Positions 7,784-15,956 of a stretch of DNA of 32,871 nt are shown here, piece by piece. A program made the position numbers and the translations under genes. Below the pieces are notes generated by a model, which did no database searches, was not told where the DNA came from, and saw only the letters and a list, made by a program, of their open reading frames with translations. How positions within the stretch are numbered: position 1 is the first letter of the stretch; each line of letters opens with the position of its first letter. Source of the stretch: Phycicoccus elongatus Lp2 (lineage in GTDB: Bacteria > Actinomycetota > Actinomycetes > Actinomycetales > Dermatophilaceae). The DNA is taken from positions 1,824,970 to 1,857,840 of the forward strand of contig NZ_HF570956.1 of NCBI RefSeq assembly GCF_000367525.1. Reading direction: 5' to 3'.

Positions 7784-8152
7784 TCAGAGCACCTCCGGTG
7801 CGAGCGAGATGATCTTCATGAACTTCTTCTCCCGAAGCTCACGGCCGACCGGGCCGAAGATGCGGGTCCCACGCGGGTCCCCGTCGTTCTTCAGGATGAC
7901 GGCGGCGTTCTCGTCGAACTTGATGTACGAGCCATCGGCGCGGCGGCGCTCCTTGACGGTGCGCACGATGACGGCCTTGACGACATCGCCCTTCTTGACG
8001 TTGCCGCCGGGGATGGCGTCCTTGACGGTGGCGACGATGGTGTCGCCGATGCCGGCATACCGGCGGCCGGAGCCACCGAGAACGCGGATGCAGAGAATCT
8101 CCTTGGCACCCGTGTTGTCGGCGACACGCAGTCGCGACTCCTGCTGGATCAC
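7784..8152 (-). CDS. rplN: 50S ribosomal protein L14 (uL14), first gene of the spc operon
   Basis: Sits at the subunit interface and contacts 16S rRNA helix 14. The 122-residue product reads [18 protein letters not shown], with [10 protein letters not shown] and FDENAAVIL, and a C-terminal [16 protein letters not shown]: a full-length L14. It starts at GTG 8152, with AGGAG eight bases upstream. The 96-bp gap before it is larger than any in the S10 operon upstream and marks the S10/spc boundary. Confidence 0.97.
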   Translation of the reverse strand: MIQQESRLRVADNTGAKEILCIRVLGGSGRRYAGIGDTIVATVKDAIPGGNVKKGDVVKAVIVRTVKERRRADGSYIKFDENAAVILKNDGDPRGTRIFGPVGRELREKKFMKIISLAPEVL

Positions 8153-8248
8153 TTGCTATCTCCTAAATGTCGTGCCGGTTCTCCACCCAAGGGGCGGAGC
8201 CTTGCCGAACTGCGGGGGGTGCGAGGGCCAGGGCCCATCGCGTACGAC

Positions 8249-8533
8249 TTACTTGGCCTTCTCGAGGATCTCCACCACGCGCCAGCGCTTCGAGGCGCTG
8301 AGCGGGCGGGTCTCCATGATGAGAACGCGGTCACCGATGCCGGCGGAGTTGGCCTCATCGTGGGCCTTGACCTTGTGCGAGCGGCGCATGACCTTGCCGT
8401 AGAGCGCGTGCTTGACGCGGTCCTCGACCTCGACGACGACGGTCTTCTCCATCTTGTCGCTGACGACATAACCCTGACGGGTCTTGCGGTAGTTGCGGTC
8501 GACGCTCTCCACGCTGTCCTTCTTCTCGCTCAT
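8249..8533 (-). CDS. rpsQ: 30S ribosomal protein S17 (uS17), last gene of the S10 operon
   Basis: Primary 16S rRNA-binding protein. The 94-residue product has an N-terminal extension ([20 protein letters not shown]) before the OB-fold core [14 protein letters not shown]. The S17 signature [10 protein letters not shown] lies in the middle, and [14 protein letters not shown] follows. It comes two bases after the rpmC stop and is followed by a 96-bp gap. Confidence 0.97.
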   Translation of the reverse strand: MSEKKDSVESVDRNYRKTRQGYVVSDKMEKTVVVEVEDRVKHALYGKVMRRSHKVKAHDEANSAGIGDRVLIMETRPLSASKRWRVVEILEKAK

Positions 8534-8535
8534 GC

Positions 8536-8778
8536 TCAGGCCTCGCTCTTCGCCGGGGCGGAGCCGATGCCGAGCTCGCGCTCACGCATCTCGGTGTAGA
8601 TCCGGGCGATGTCCTTGCGGACCGCACGGAGCCGGCCGTGGTTGTCCAGCTGGCCGGTGGCCGACTGGAACCGGAGGTTGAACAGCTCCTCCTTGGCCTT
8701 GCGGAGCTCGTCGACGAGCTTGTCGTCGTCCATGCCGCGCAGCTCGCTGGACGTCAGGTCCGTGGAACCGATGGCCAT
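8536..8778 (-). CDS. rpmC: 50S ribosomal protein L29 (uL29)
   Basis: Small helical protein next to the exit tunnel, near the trigger factor and SRP docking site. The 80-residue product has the L29 core: [21 protein letters not shown], then [12 protein letters not shown]. The Ala/Glu-rich tail is slightly longer than in E. coli. The ATG overlaps the rplP stop by one base. Confidence 0.96.
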   Translation of the reverse strand: MAIGSTDLTSSELRGMDDDKLVDELRKAKEELFNLRFQSATGQLDNHGRLRAVRKDIARIYTEMRERELGIGSAPAKSEA

Positions 8779-9197
8779 CAGATGTCACCACCCTCACGCG
8801 TGACGAAGCGGGTCTTCATCGGGAGCTTGTGCATCGCCAGGCGCATGGCCTCGCGAGCGGTCTCCTCGGGGACACCCGAGAGTTCGAACATGATGCGGCC
8901 CGGCTTGACGTTGGCGATCCACCACTCGGGCGAACCCTTACCGGAACCCATGCGGGTCTCCGCGGGCTTCTTGGTCAGCGGGCGGTCGGGGTAGATGTTG
9001 ATCCACACCTTTCCACCACGCTTGATGTATCGGGTCATCGCGATACGCGCGGACTCGATCTGACGGTTGGTGACGTAGGCCGGCGTGAGTGCCTGGATGC
9101 CGTAGTCGCCGAATGCAAGCGTCGTGCCACCCTTGGCAGCGCCCGAACGACCCGGGTGGTGCTGCTTGCGGTGCTTGACGCGACGGGGAATCAACAT
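8778..9197 (-). CDS. rplP: 50S ribosomal protein L16 (uL16)
   Basis: Binds 23S rRNA at the A-site side of the peptidyl-transferase centre. The 139-residue product begins [17 protein letters not shown] and has [12 protein letters not shown], the L16 signature. [11 protein letters not shown] segment and a basic C-terminal half follow. It lies two bases after rpsC and overlaps rpmC by one base. Confidence 0.97.
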   Translation of the reverse strand: MLIPRRVKHRKQHHPGRSGAAKGGTTLAFGDYGIQALTPAYVTNRQIESARIAMTRYIKRGGKVWINIYPDRPLTKKPAETRMGSGKGSPEWWIANVKPGRIMFELSGVPEETAREAMRLAMHKLPMKTRFVTREGGDI

Positions 9198-9199
9198 GC

Positions 9200-10000
9200 T
9201 CAGGCCTCGCCCTCGGTGCTGGCGGCGGCCTCGACGGGAGCCTCAACCGGCGCTGCGGTGGCGGTGTCCTCACGGCGGGCGCGGGCCGGACGGTCCGCAC
9301 CGTCGCGACGCGGGCCACGACCCTGGCGCGGCGCGGTGGCCTGCTGGGCCGCCAGCTCACGAGCGGTGAGGTCACCCTTGTAGATCCAGACCTTCACGCC
9401 GATCCGGCCGAAGGTCGTCTTGGCCTCGTAGAAGCCGTAGTCGATGTTGGCGCGCAGCGTGTGCAGCGGGACCCGACCCTCACGGTAGAACTCCGTGCGG
9501 GACATCTCGGCGCCGCCGAGACGACCGGAGACCTGGACCCGGATGCCCTTGGCACCAGCGCGCGTGGCCGACTGCATGCCCTTGCGCATGGCGCGACGGA
9601 AGGACACGCGGGCAGACAGCTGCTCGGCAATGCCCTGGGCCACGAGCTGGGCCTCGGTCTCGGGGTTCTTGACCTCGAGGATGTTGAGCTGGACCTGCTT
9701 CTTGGTCAGCTTTTCGAGCTCACCGCGGATGCGGTCGGCCTCGGCGCCACGGCGACCGATGACGATGCCCGGGCGTGCCGTGTGGATGTCCACGCGGACA
9801 CGGTCACGGGTGCGCTCGATGTCGACGCGGGCGATGCCGGCGCGGTCCATGCCCTCGGACATGAGCTTGCGGATCGCGACATCTTCCTTGACGTAGTCGC
9901 GGTAACGCTGACCCTCCTTGGTGGAGTCGGCGAACCAGCGGCTCTTGTGCTCCGTCGTGATGCCCAGACGGAAGCCGTGTGGGTTGACCTTCTGACCCAT
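9200..10000 (-). CDS. rpsC: 30S ribosomal protein S3 (uS3)
   Basis: Forms part of the mRNA entry tunnel. The 266-residue product starts [20 protein letters not shown]. The KH domain contains [10 protein letters not shown] (GXXG-type loop), and the C-terminal domain includes [13 protein letters not shown] and [16 protein letters not shown]. An Arg-rich then Ala/Glu-rich tail of about 45 residues is typical of actinobacteria. The ATG overlaps the rplV stop by one base. Confidence 0.98.
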   Translation of the reverse strand: MGQKVNPHGFRLGITTEHKSRWFADSTKEGQRYRDYVKEDVAIRKLMSEGMDRAGIARVDIERTRDRVRVDIHTARPGIVIGRRGAEADRIRGELEKLTKKQVQLNILEVKNPETEAQLVAQGIAEQLSARVSFRRAMRKGMQSATRAGAKGIRVQVSGRLGGAEMSRTEFYREGRVPLHTLRANIDYGFYEAKTTFGRIGVKVWIYKGDLTARELAAQQATAPRQGRGPRRDGADRPARARREDTATAAPVEAPVEAAASTEGEA

Positions 10001-10401
10001 CAGCCCTTACCTCCGTTCTTGGCAACCTGGGGAGCGACGACCACGGTGATGTGGCTCGTGCGCTTGTTGATCCGGCTCGCGCGGCCCTGGGCGCGCGGAC
10101 GGAAACGCTTCATCGTGGGGCCTTCGTCGACGTAGGCCGCGGCGACGACGAGCTCACGCTCGTCGAAGCGCTCGGCGGTCTTGTCGGCCTTGACCCGCGC
10201 ATTGGCGATGGCGCTCTCGAGGACCTTGAGCACCGGCTCGCTCGCACCCTGGGGGGCGAAACGAAGCACGGTGGTGGCCTCGGCGGCGTTCTTGCCACGG
10301 ATGAGGTCGATCATCCGGCGCGCCTTCATCGGCGTGACGCGCACATGGCGCGCACTGGCGTGGGCGGAGCCGGCGACGTCTGCGAACTGCTTGGTGTGCA
10401 T
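10000..10401 (-). CDS. rplV: 50S ribosomal protein L22 (uL22)
   Basis: Lines the peptide exit tunnel; its beta-hairpin is the site of macrolide-resistance changes. The 133-residue product has [17 protein letters not shown] at the front and the hairpin-to-C-terminus signature [24 protein letters not shown], which is intact. Its ATG overlaps the rpsS stop (TGATG), and its own stop overlaps the rpsC start. Confidence 0.97.
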   Translation of the reverse strand: MHTKQFADVAGSAHASARHVRVTPMKARRMIDLIRGKNAAEATTVLRFAPQGASEPVLKVLESAIANARVKADKTAERFDERELVVAAAYVDEGPTMKRFRPRAQGRASRINKRTSHITVVVAPQVAKNGGKG

Positions 10402-10682
10402 CAGCGACGACGTCCCTTCTTGTCGTCCTTGATGTGACCCTTGAACGTGCGGGTCGGGGCGAACTCGCCGAGCTTGTGGCCGACCATCGACTCGGTGACG
10501 AACACCGGGACGTGCTTGCGGCCGTCGTGGACGGCGAAGGTGTGGCCGAGCATGTCCGGTGAGATCACCGAACGACGCGACCAGGTCTTGATGACGTTCT
10601 TGGTCCCGGCATCGTTCTGGGCGTCCACCTTCTTCTGAAGGTGGTCATCGATGAAGGGGCCCTTCTTCAGGCTACGAGGCAT
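10401..10682 (-). CDS. rpsS: 30S ribosomal protein S19 (uS19)
   Basis: Binds the 16S rRNA head with S13. The 93-residue product begins [15 protein letters not shown] and has the I-K-T-W-S-R-R-S segment. The family signature [16 protein letters not shown] is complete. It comes 12 bases after rplB and overlaps rplV by one base. Confidence 0.98.
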   Translation of the reverse strand: MPRSLKKGPFIDDHLQKKVDAQNDAGTKNVIKTWSRRSVISPDMLGHTFAVHDGRKHVPVFVTESMVGHKLGEFAPTRTFKGHIKDDKKGRRR

Positions 10683-10694
10683 TCCAGGCTCCTA

Positions 10695-11531
10695 TCAGCG
10701 CTTCTTGCCGGTACGACGACGACGGACGATGAGCTTGTCGCTGGGCTTGCCGGGGCGACGCGTGCGACCCTCCGGCTGACCCCACGGGCTGACCGGGTTA
10801 CGGCCACCGGAGGTGCGACCCTCACCACCACCGTGCGGGTGGTCCACCGGGTTCATGACGACACCACGGACGGTCGGGCGCTTACCCTTCCACCGCATGC
10901 GGCCGGCCTTGCCCCAGTTGATGTTGCTCTGCTCGGCGTTGCCGACCTCACCGACGGTCGCGCGGCAGCGCACGTCGACGTTGCGGATCTCACCGGACGG
11001 CATACGCAACTGGGCGTAGGGGCCGTCCTTGGCGACGAGCTGGACGCGGACGCCTGCGGAGCGGGCGATCTTGGCGCCACCGCCCGGCTTGAGCTCCACC
11101 GCGTGCACGACCGTACCGGTCGGGATGTTGCGCAGCGGCAGGCTGTTGCCCGGCTTGATGTCGGCGCCCGGACCGTTCTCGATCGGCTGACCCTGCTCGA
11201 GGCCCTTGGGGGCCAGGATGTAGCGCTTCTCGCCATCGGCGTAGTGCAGCAGCGCGATGCGGGCGGTGCGGTTCGGGTCGTACTCGATGTGAGCGACCTT
11301 GGCAGGCACGCCGTCCTTGTCGTGGCGACGGAAGTCGATGACGCGGTAGGCGCGCTTGTGGCCACCACCGATGTGACGGGTGGTGATGCGACCGTTGGCG
11401 TTGCGGCCACCGGTCTTGCTCAGCGGGCGAACGAGTGACTTCTCGGGCGTCGAGCGAGTGATCTCGACGAAGTCGGCCACGCTCGAGCCACGACGGCCAG
11501 GCGTCGTCGGCTTGTACTTACGGATACCCAT
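10695..11531 (-). CDS. rplB: 50S ribosomal protein L2 (uL2)
   Basis: Needed for subunit association and peptidyl-transferase function. The 278-residue product begins [17 protein letters not shown] and has the full L2 fold. The conserved C-terminal [15 protein letters not shown] region carries the histidine known to matter for peptidyl transfer (H229 in E. coli). It ends with a basic tail, [15 protein letters not shown]. It lies 16 bases after rplW. Confidence 0.98.
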   Translation of the reverse strand: MGIRKYKPTTPGRRGSSVADFVEITRSTPEKSLVRPLSKTGGRNANGRITTRHIGGGHKRAYRVIDFRRHDKDGVPAKVAHIEYDPNRTARIALLHYADGEKRYILAPKGLEQGQPIENGPGADIKPGNSLPLRNIPTGTVVHAVELKPGGGAKIARSAGVRVQLVAKDGPYAQLRMPSGEIRNVDVRCRATVGEVGNAEQSNINWGKAGRMRWKGKRPTVRGVVMNPVDHPHGGGEGRTSGGRNPVSPWGQPEGRTRRPGKPSDKLIVRRRRTGKKR

Positions 11532-11547
11532 GATCTCTTCTGTCTCC

Positions 11548-11856
11548 TCAGGCGCCGGCGCTGCCGAAGATGTCGATGGTGCCCTCGCGGAGGGTGACGA
11601 TGGCGCGCTTGGTGTCCTTGCGCTTGCCGGTGCCGAACCGGGTGCGGCGAGCCTTGCCCGGTCGGTTCATCGTGTGGACCGAGTCGACCTTGACCCCGAA
11701 GATCTCCTCGACGGCGATCTTGATCTCGGTCTTGTTCGAGCGCGGGTCGACGATGAAGGTGTACTTGCCCTCGTCGAGCAGGCCGTAGCTCTTCTCGGAC
11801 ACGACCGGCGCGATCAGGATGTCGCGGGCGTGCTTGCGGTTGATTGCGGTGCTCAC
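11548..11856 (-). CDS. rplW: 50S ribosomal protein L23 (uL23)
   Basis: Sits at the tunnel exit and docks trigger factor and SRP. The 102-residue product has [12 protein letters not shown], the L23 N-terminal motif, then [15 protein letters not shown]. The basic loop [19 protein letters not shown] is present. It starts at GTG 11856, which overlaps the rplD stop as GTGA, so it is probably translationally coupled to L4. Confidence 0.97.
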   Translation of the reverse strand: MSTAINRKHARDILIAPVVSEKSYGLLDEGKYTFIVDPRSNKTEIKIAVEEIFGVKVDSVHTMNRPGKARRTRFGTGKRKDTKRAIVTLREGTIDIFGSAGA

Positions 11857-12797
11857 TTGTCGCCGTCCTTCTTCTTGCTGCCGGCCTTGGTGAAGCCCGC
11901 GGCCTCAGCGGCATCGGCGTCCTTGAACCAGAACTCGGCAACCGTCGCGTCGTACCACTGGCCGTCCGGCTCGTGGTAGAGACCCGAGTCGGCGTTGCCC
12001 TTGACGGTGTAACCCTTGGGGGCCGAGCCGTCCTTGAGCGGAGCCTTGGCGCCCTTGGGCAGCTCCACGACCTCGGCCTCGACGACCTCGGCCGGCTCCG
12101 GGGCGAGCGCCGCCGCCGCGGTGGCCGGGGCCACCGCGTCGGTGCCATCGGAAAGGGTCAGCGGCTCGCTGCCCGCAACCATGGCGCCGGGACCAGCGAC
12201 AAAGGTGTCGTAGGCAGCCTTGGTGAAGACCACGTCATCGGCGCAGAGCACGTCGTAGGTGTTGAGCTGGTCGACCGCCAGGACGTGGACGTCCTCGAGG
12301 TTGCGGACCGACTTCAGCGACACGATGTCGGTGCGGTCGAGCACGATGAGCAGGTTCTTGCGCTCGGTCAGCCCGGCCAGCAGTGCGACGGCGGCTTTGG
12401 TCGAGGGGGCCTCGCCGGTGACGAGGGCCTCCACGATGTGGATGCGGCCGTGGCGCGCCCGGTCGGACAGGGCCCCACGCAGCGCGGCGGCCTTCATCTT
12501 CTTGGGGGTGCGCTGGCTGTAGTCACGCGGCTGCGGGCCGTGGACGGTGCCACCACCGGCGAACTGCGGCGCACGGGTCGAGCCCTGACGGGCGCGGCCG
12601 GTGCCCTTCTGCTTGTACGGCTTCTTGCCACCACCGCGGACCTCGCCGCGGGTCTTGGTGGCGTGGGTGCCCTGGCGCGCGGCAGCGAGCTGGGCGACGA
12701 CGACCTGGTGGATCAGCGGAACGTTGGTCTGCACATCGAAGATCTCGGCGGGCAGGTCAACCGACACGGCCTTGGCGGCAGCAGTCTTGGTTGCCAT
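11853..12797 (-). CDS. rplD: 50S ribosomal protein L4 (uL4) with C-terminal sunset-type domain
   Basis: L4 lines the exit tunnel and, in E. coli, represses the S10 operon. Residues 1 to about 203 are an ordinary L4: the extended loop [23 protein letters not shown] at 50-72, then S-Q-R-T-P-K-K-M at 94-101. The product is 314 residues long against about 205-225 in most bacteria. Residues 204-255 are an Ala/Pro/Glu/Val-rich linker. Residues about 260-304 ([18 protein letters not shown], then [11 protein letters not shown] and A-E-A-A-G-F) match the small sunset domain I know from tails of some actinobacterial ribosomal proteins. Its role is not known. The stop overlaps the rplW start. Confidence 0.95.
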   Translation of the reverse strand: MATKTAAAKAVSVDLPAEIFDVQTNVPLIHQVVVAQLAAARQGTHATKTRGEVRGGGKKPYKQKGTGRARQGSTRAPQFAGGGTVHGPQPRDYSQRTPKKMKAAALRGALSDRARHGRIHIVEALVTGEAPSTKAAVALLAGLTERKNLLIVLDRTDIVSLKSVRNLEDVHVLAVDQLNTYDVLCADDVVFTKAAYDTFVAGPGAMVAGSEPLTLSDGTDAVAPATAAAALAPEPAEVVEAEVVELPKGAKAPLKDGSAPKGYTVKGNADSGLYHEPDGQWYDATVAEFWFKDADAAEAAGFTKAGSKKKDGDK

Positions 12798-12802
12798 CTG
12801 AC

Positions 12803-13453
12803 TCAGGCTCCCTTCGCAGCGGAGCGGACGAGGACCACGCCACCGCGGGGGCCGGGAACGGCACCCTTGACGAGGAGGAGACCCTTCTCGACATCGACGG
12901 CGTGGATGGTGAGGTTCTGGGTGGTCTGGCGCACGCCGCCCATGCGGCCGGCCATACGCATCCCCTTGAAGACGCGACCCGGGGTGGCGCAGCCACCGAT
13001 CGAGCCCGGCTTGCGGTGGTTGCGGTGGGCACCATGGGAGGAGGAGACGCCGTGGAAGCCGTGACGCTTCATGACACCGGCGAAACCCTTGCCCTTGGTG
13101 GTGCCCGTGACGTCGACGGTCGTGCCCGCCTCGAAGGTGTCCGCGGCGAGCTCCTGGCCGGCCGAGTAGTCGGCCGCGTCAGAGGTGCGCAGCTCGACGA
13201 GGTGGCGGCGGGGGGTCACACCGGCCTTCTCGAAGTGGCCGGTCAGCGGCTTGGTCACCTTGCGGGGGTCGATCGCGCCGAAGCCGATCTGGACCGCGGC
13301 ATACCCGTCGGTCTCCTCGGACCGGATCTGGGTGACCACGTTCTGGCCGACCTCGATCACGGTGACAGGAACGAGGCGGTTGTCCTCGTTCCACAACTGG
13401 GTCATGCCGAGCTTCTTGCCCAGCAGGCCCTTGACGGTCTTGGTTGCAGTCAT
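12803..13453 (-). CDS. rplC: 50S ribosomal protein L3 (uL3)
   Basis: Early-assembly 23S rRNA-binding protein whose loop reaches the peptidyl-transferase centre. The 216-residue product begins [19 protein letters not shown] and has the signature [11 protein letters not shown] and the loop region [22 protein letters not shown]. The ATG at 13453 is 11 bases after the rpsJ stop. It is followed by rplD after five bases. Confidence 0.98.
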   Translation of the reverse strand: MTATKTVKGLLGKKLGMTQLWNEDNRLVPVTVIEVGQNVVTQIRSEETDGYAAVQIGFGAIDPRKVTKPLTGHFEKAGVTPRRHLVELRTSDAADYSAGQELAADTFEAGTTVDVTGTTKGKGFAGVMKRHGFHGVSSSHGAHRNHRKPGSIGGCATPGRVFKGMRMAGRMGGVRQTTQNLTIHAVDVEKGLLLVKGAVPGPRGGVVLVRSAAKGA

Positions 13454-13464
13454 CTCGAAATGCC

Positions 13465-13773
13465 TCAGAGCTTGATCTCGATGTTGACGTCAGCCGGGAG
13501 GTCGAGACGCATCAGCGAGTCGACGGCCTTGGGCGTCGGGTCGATGATGTCGATGAGGCGCTTGTGGGTGCGCATCTCGAAGTGCTCGCGGCTGTCCTTG
13601 TACTTGTGGGGCGAACGGATGACCACGAAGACGTTCTTCTCCGTGGGCAGCGGCACCGGGCCCACCACCGTTGCGCCGGCACGCTGAACCGTGTCGACGA
13701 TCTTCCGCGCGGAGTTGTCGATGACCTCGTGGTCGTACGACTTCAACCGGATGCGGATCTTCTGTCCCGCCAT
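13465..13773 (-). CDS. rpsJ: 30S ribosomal protein S10 (uS10), first gene of the S10 operon
   Basis: S10 is a head protein of the small subunit and also, as NusE, a transcription antitermination partner of NusB/NusG. The 102-residue product begins [19 protein letters not shown] and has V-G-P-V-P-L-P-T-E and [20 protein letters not shown], the S10 signature. The open frame runs on to 14268, but ATG 13773 gives the universal start. It is preceded by a gap of about 600 bp that should hold the operon promoter. Confidence 0.98.
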   Translation of the reverse strand: MAGQKIRIRLKSYDHEVIDNSARKIVDTVQRAGATVVGPVPLPTEKNVFVVIRSPHKYKDSREHFEMRTHKRLIDIIDPTPKAVDSLMRLDLPADVNIEIKL

Positions 13774-14223
13774 ATCTGGCTTCCGTTCTCTCTGCTTGGT
13801 CTCACTCGTGTGTCGGCCGGATCGCCTGGAACCCCGACCCCCGCGGTCGGGCGTGTCGCGCCCGCTCCGCGTCCCGCGGCCGCACGCTTTCGCGCGCACC
13901 CGCTTCGTGGGATCACTGGTTCCAGGAGACCCGGAACGCTCGGCTCTTCGCGCCTTCCGCCCCACCATCACGGTGGTGCTGGAACGTCGCGGTGGGCGCC
14001 ACCGACCACAGGGTCGGCGGCACGCGCCAAGCAACCTGACAAGTGTGCCAGAGCCCCACGGCATACCCCAAATCGGGGGCAACGCCCCCGATATCACCCC
14101 CTCGTATGCCGCGTGCGCCACCGCCGAGTCCGTGGCGCGCCGCGCTCCTCCCGGGCGCCCCGGCCGACGCGACCGGGACACCTGGCAGCGCGACGCCGAG
14201 GTCACCCATCCGCCGCACGAGCT
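13774..14223 (-). other. S10 operon leader region (no gene seen)
   Basis: About 450 bp upstream of rpsJ with no convincing protein. It contains a nested hairpin at 14057-14115, described separately. A weak promoter-like pair on the minus strand (TTGCTT at 14029-14034, 18-base spacer, TGTGGT at 14005-14010) is the best I can see and is not convincing. The length would allow a structured leader, as used in L4 autoregulation in enterobacteria, but I see no specific resemblance to that leader. Confidence 0.4.
14057..14115. repeat. CGGCATAC/GTATGCCG hairpin, reversed orientation (S10 leader)
   Basis: Outer arms CGGCATAC (14059-14066) and GTATGCCG (14104-14111) pair; an inner perfect hairpin ATCGGGGGC-AAC-GCCCCCGAT occupies 14072-14092. 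Here the left arm is CGGCATAC and the right arm GTATGCCG, the opposite of the other copies. It lies between the long palindrome at 14224-14273 and rpsJ. Confidence 0.7.
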
Positions 14224-14273
14224 CTTGAGTGTCGGGTTGTCCGTGCCCTGGCACGGACAACCCGACACTCAAG
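14224..14273. terminator. Perfect 24-bp palindrome downstream of the XRE gene
   Basis: Arms 14224-14247 and 14250-14273 are perfectly complementary, with only two bases (CT) between them, giving a 50-bp near-continuous palindrome. It starts 100 bp beyond the stop of the minus-strand XRE gene and precedes the S10 leader, so it probably insulates the regulator pair from the ribosomal operon. It has no U-tract, which is common for actinobacterial terminators. A role as a protein-binding site is also possible. Confidence 0.75.
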
Positions 14274-14372
14274 GCGTGGGCTGTCAGTAACGGTGGCCCC
14301 GGCCCGCCGCACTAGGGCATGCGCCGAGTGGCACAGGGCGGCGCCCGTCGGCAGGGCCCCGCCGCGAGGCAC

Positions 14373-14597
14373 TCACTCCGGGGCGATGGTGAACAGCTCC
14401 CCCACCGCGCAGTCGAGCGCCTCGCAGATGGCGGTGAGGGTGGAGAAGCGCACCGCCTTGGCGCGGTTGTTCTTCAGGACGGAGAGGTTGACGACGGTGA
14501 CGCCCACCGCGTCGGCCAGGGCGGCCAGCGTCATCCCGCGGCGCTCGAGCAGGTCGTCGAGGTGGCAGAGCACCCGGTGCGGCTCGTCGACGGGCAT
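14373..14597 (-). CDS. XRE-family helix-turn-helix regulator (YozG-like)
   Basis: A small DNA-binding protein of 74 residues. The HTH_3/XRE core reads L-L-E-R-R-G-M-T-L-A-A-L-A-D-A-V-G-V-T, then V-N-L-S-V-L-K-N-N-R-A-K-A-V-R-F-S-T-L, ending I-C-E-A-L-D-C. This form (V-N-L-S-x-L-K-N-x-R-A-x-A-I/V-R-F) is the type that is regularly paired with DUF2975 membrane proteins. ATG 14597 lies one base after the upstream gene's stop (TGAGATG), so the longer start at 14636 is rejected and coupling is likely. I infer that it represses its own operon through the repeats at 15232-15284. Confidence 0.88.
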   Translation of the reverse strand: MPVDEPHRVLCHLDDLLERRGMTLAALADAVGVTVVNLSVLKNNRAKAVRFSTLTAICEALDCAVGELFTIAPE

Positions 14598-14598
14598 C

Positions 14599-15207
14599 TC
14601 AGACCAGCCCCTCGACGTCGTCCTGGAGGCGCGCACCGGCCTTGAATGCCTCCGCGATCATGGCGATCACCACGCCGAGCACCATGGGCAGCCACGGGAA
14701 CGAGAAGGACAGGGCCGGGGACAGTCCTCCGAGGTCTGCCCGCCCGAGGATCGCTCCGTTGCACGACAGGGCGAGGAAGGCGTGGACGACGGAGCCGAAG
14801 GCCAGCAGTGCCGCCAGGAGCCGGAGCCGGCCGACCTGAGCGGCGGCGAAGGGAGCGCCGTTCGACACGGCTTTCATGACACGCTGGACCACGACGGCCC
14901 CGGCGACCGCCAGCGCCACGAGGAAGATCCCCGGAAGCACGGCCAACAGGTGGTCGAGGGCCTGCGGCTGGTCGATCGTGACGAGGTAGTCGGCGACGCC
15001 GTAACCCGTCCCGACCTTGTCCAGGGCGGGCACGGTGACCTCGCTGAAGAACGGGACCTCGATCGGGCGACCCCTCACCCAGGCCGACAGGGGCTCGAGG
15101 ACCTGCGCCCCGAAGGCCAGGCCCACCGTGGCCCAGAGCAGGATCCTCAGGCCCACCCGGTCGGTGCGGTCGAACTCGAGCAGGTCCTTTGACTGCTTTC
15201 CTTTCAT
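14599..15207 (-). CDS. DUF2975 domain-containing membrane protein
   Basis: A 202-residue integral membrane protein with four hydrophobic segments: ILLWATVGLAFGAQVL, LAVLPGIFLVALAVAGAVVV, LLAALLAFGSVVHAFLAL, and WLPMVLGVVIAMIAEAF. The layout and the K-A-V-S-N-G-A-P-F motif between segments 2 and 3 fit DUF2975, a family of unknown function. ATG 15207 is chosen over the frame's earlier start at 15255 because GGGGAAG lies just upstream. It is co-transcribed with the XRE gene. Pairs of this kind may sense an envelope signal, which is inference. Confidence 0.82.
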   Translation of the reverse strand: MKGKQSKDLLEFDRTDRVGLRILLWATVGLAFGAQVLEPLSAWVRGRPIEVPFFSEVTVPALDKVGTGYGVADYLVTIDQPQALDHLLAVLPGIFLVALAVAGAVVVQRVMKAVSNGAPFAAAQVGRLRLLAALLAFGSVVHAFLALSCNGAILGRADLGGLSPALSFSFPWLPMVLGVVIAMIAEAFKAGARLQDDVEGLV

Positions 15208-15231
15208 GTCTTCCCCTTGCGGCAGTGTCCA

Positions 15232-15284
15232 TATCGACTCTCGATACATCGACAATCATTATGTATATCGACAAACGATGTCAA
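15232..15284 (-). promoter_or_regulatory. AT-rich promoter with TATCGA repeats ahead of DUF2975-XRE
   Basis: On the minus strand a perfect -35 TTGACA (15284-15279) is followed after 15 bases by CATAAT (15263-15258). Around it are ATCGACAA as a direct repeat (15248-15255 and 15267-15274), an inverted repeat TATCGA-CTC-TCGATA (15232-15246), and ACATCG (15246-15251) against CGATGT (15276-15281). The stretch is strikingly AT-rich for this chromosome. The repeats overlap and flank the promoter, as expected for an autoregulatory operator. The 15-base spacer is short. Confidence 0.55.
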
Positions 15285-15297
15285 GGCGGACACCGGC

Positions 15298-15303
15298 TAA
15301 GTT
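15298..15303 (+). promoter_or_regulatory. -10 box for a leaderless GNAT transcript
   Basis: TAAGTT fits the actinobacterial TAnnnT -10 form and ends eight bases before the ATG at 15312, where no Shine-Dalgarno sequence is present. This spacing suggests a leaderless mRNA. It is divergent from the DUF2975 promoter, and both share the AT-rich region. Confidence 0.4.
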
Positions 15304-15311
15304 CTCGCGCC

Positions 15312-15914
15312 ATGTCCGCACGCGCGCTTCGGGGACGACCGACGTTCCGTACGGAGCGGCTCACGCTCTCCCCGATGGAGTGGGAGCACCTCGACGACCT
15401 CTGCGCGCTCGACGCCGACGCCGAGGTCATGCGCTTCCTGGGGCCGGCACGCTCGCGGGAGGAGGTCGGCGCGCTCATGCCCGGACGCCTCTCCCCCAGC
15501 GACGACGCCTTGGGGCTCGGCTTCTGGGTGGGGCACGAGGGTCACCGGTTCGTCGGGTGGTGGTGCCTCTCCCTCGAGGGTCCCGGCTTGGCCGAGATCG
15601 GGTGGCGGCTGCACCGGCAGGCCTGGGGTCGTGGGCTCGCGACCGAGGGCGCCCGGGCACTTGTGGACCACGGCTTCGGGACCGTGGGACTGGAGCGGAT
15701 CATCGCCGAGACGATGACGATCAATCTCGGCAGCCGCGGCGTCATGCGCAAGCTCGGCCTGTCCCACGCCCGCAGTTCGCCGTGGTCCGACGATCACCGA
15801 CCGGCGGGCTGGGAGGACGGCTCGGTGACCTACGAGCTCACCCGCGAGGACTGGCTGGGTCGCCCCGCACCCGCCGCAGCGGACTCGGACCCGACTCATC
15901 CACCCCCTTTGTGA
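15312..15914 (+). CDS. GNAT-family N-acetyltransferase (RimJ/RimL-like)
   Basis: A 200-residue acetyl-CoA-dependent acetyltransferase of the Acetyltransf_3 type. The N-terminus R-T-E-R-L-T-L-S-P-M is typical. The acetyl-CoA loop region is A-E-I-G-W-R-L-H-R-Q-A-W-G-R-G-L-A-T-E-G, followed by G-L-E-R-I-I-A-E-T and N-L-G-S-R-G-V-M-R-K-L-G-L. The substrate cannot be told. The longer frame from 15189 crosses the DUF2975 promoter; ATG 15312 gives the family start. It is divergent from DUF2975-XRE. Its stop lies inside the Rex-like palindrome upstream of ndh. Confidence 0.9.
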   Translation: MSARALRGRPTFRTERLTLSPMEWEHLDDLCALDADAEVMRFLGPARSREEVGALMPGRLSPSDDALGLGFWVGHEGHRFVGWWCLSLEGPGLAEIGWRLHRQAWGRGLATEGARALVDHGFGTVGLERIIAETMTINLGSRGVMRKLGLSHARSSPWSDDHRPAGWEDGSVTYELTREDWLGRPAPAAADSDPTHPPPL

Positions 15915-15931
15915 AGGATTTCACAAAGGGG
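15904..15931 (+). promoter_or_regulatory. Rex-type operator / 12-bp palindrome at the ndh promoter
   Basis: TTGTGAA-GGAT-TTCACAA at 15909-15926 is a perfect match to the Gram-positive Rex consensus TTGTGAA-N4-TTCACAA. It is part of a 12-bp perfect palindrome (15904-15915 with 15920-15931). Rex is an NADH-sensing repressor, and NADH dehydrogenase is a classical target. The site ends about 30 bases before the ndh ATG and covers the expected -35 position. It could also act as a terminator for the GNAT gene, whose stop it contains. Confidence 0.7.
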
Positions 15932-15944
15932 ATGTCCCGGGCAT

Positions 15945-15950
15945 TACCGT
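15945..15950 (+). promoter_or_regulatory. -10 box for a leaderless ndh transcript
   Basis: TACCGT fits TAnnnT and ends six bases before the ATG at 15957, with no Shine-Dalgarno sequence between. This matches the leaderless arrangement common in actinobacteria. The -35 position falls on the Rex-like operator. Confidence 0.4.
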
Positions 15951-15956
15951 TGCTCC

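Noticed and set aside
14005-14034. Promoter for the S10 operon (TTGCTT-N18-TGTGGT)
   Set aside because: The -10 does not fit TAnnnT and the match is no better than chance; the true promoter was not identified.
15904-15931. The Rex-like palindrome as only a terminator of the GNAT gene
   Set aside because: It can do so, but the exact TTGTGAA-N4-TTCACAA match next to ndh fits an operator better; the terminator role is kept as secondary.
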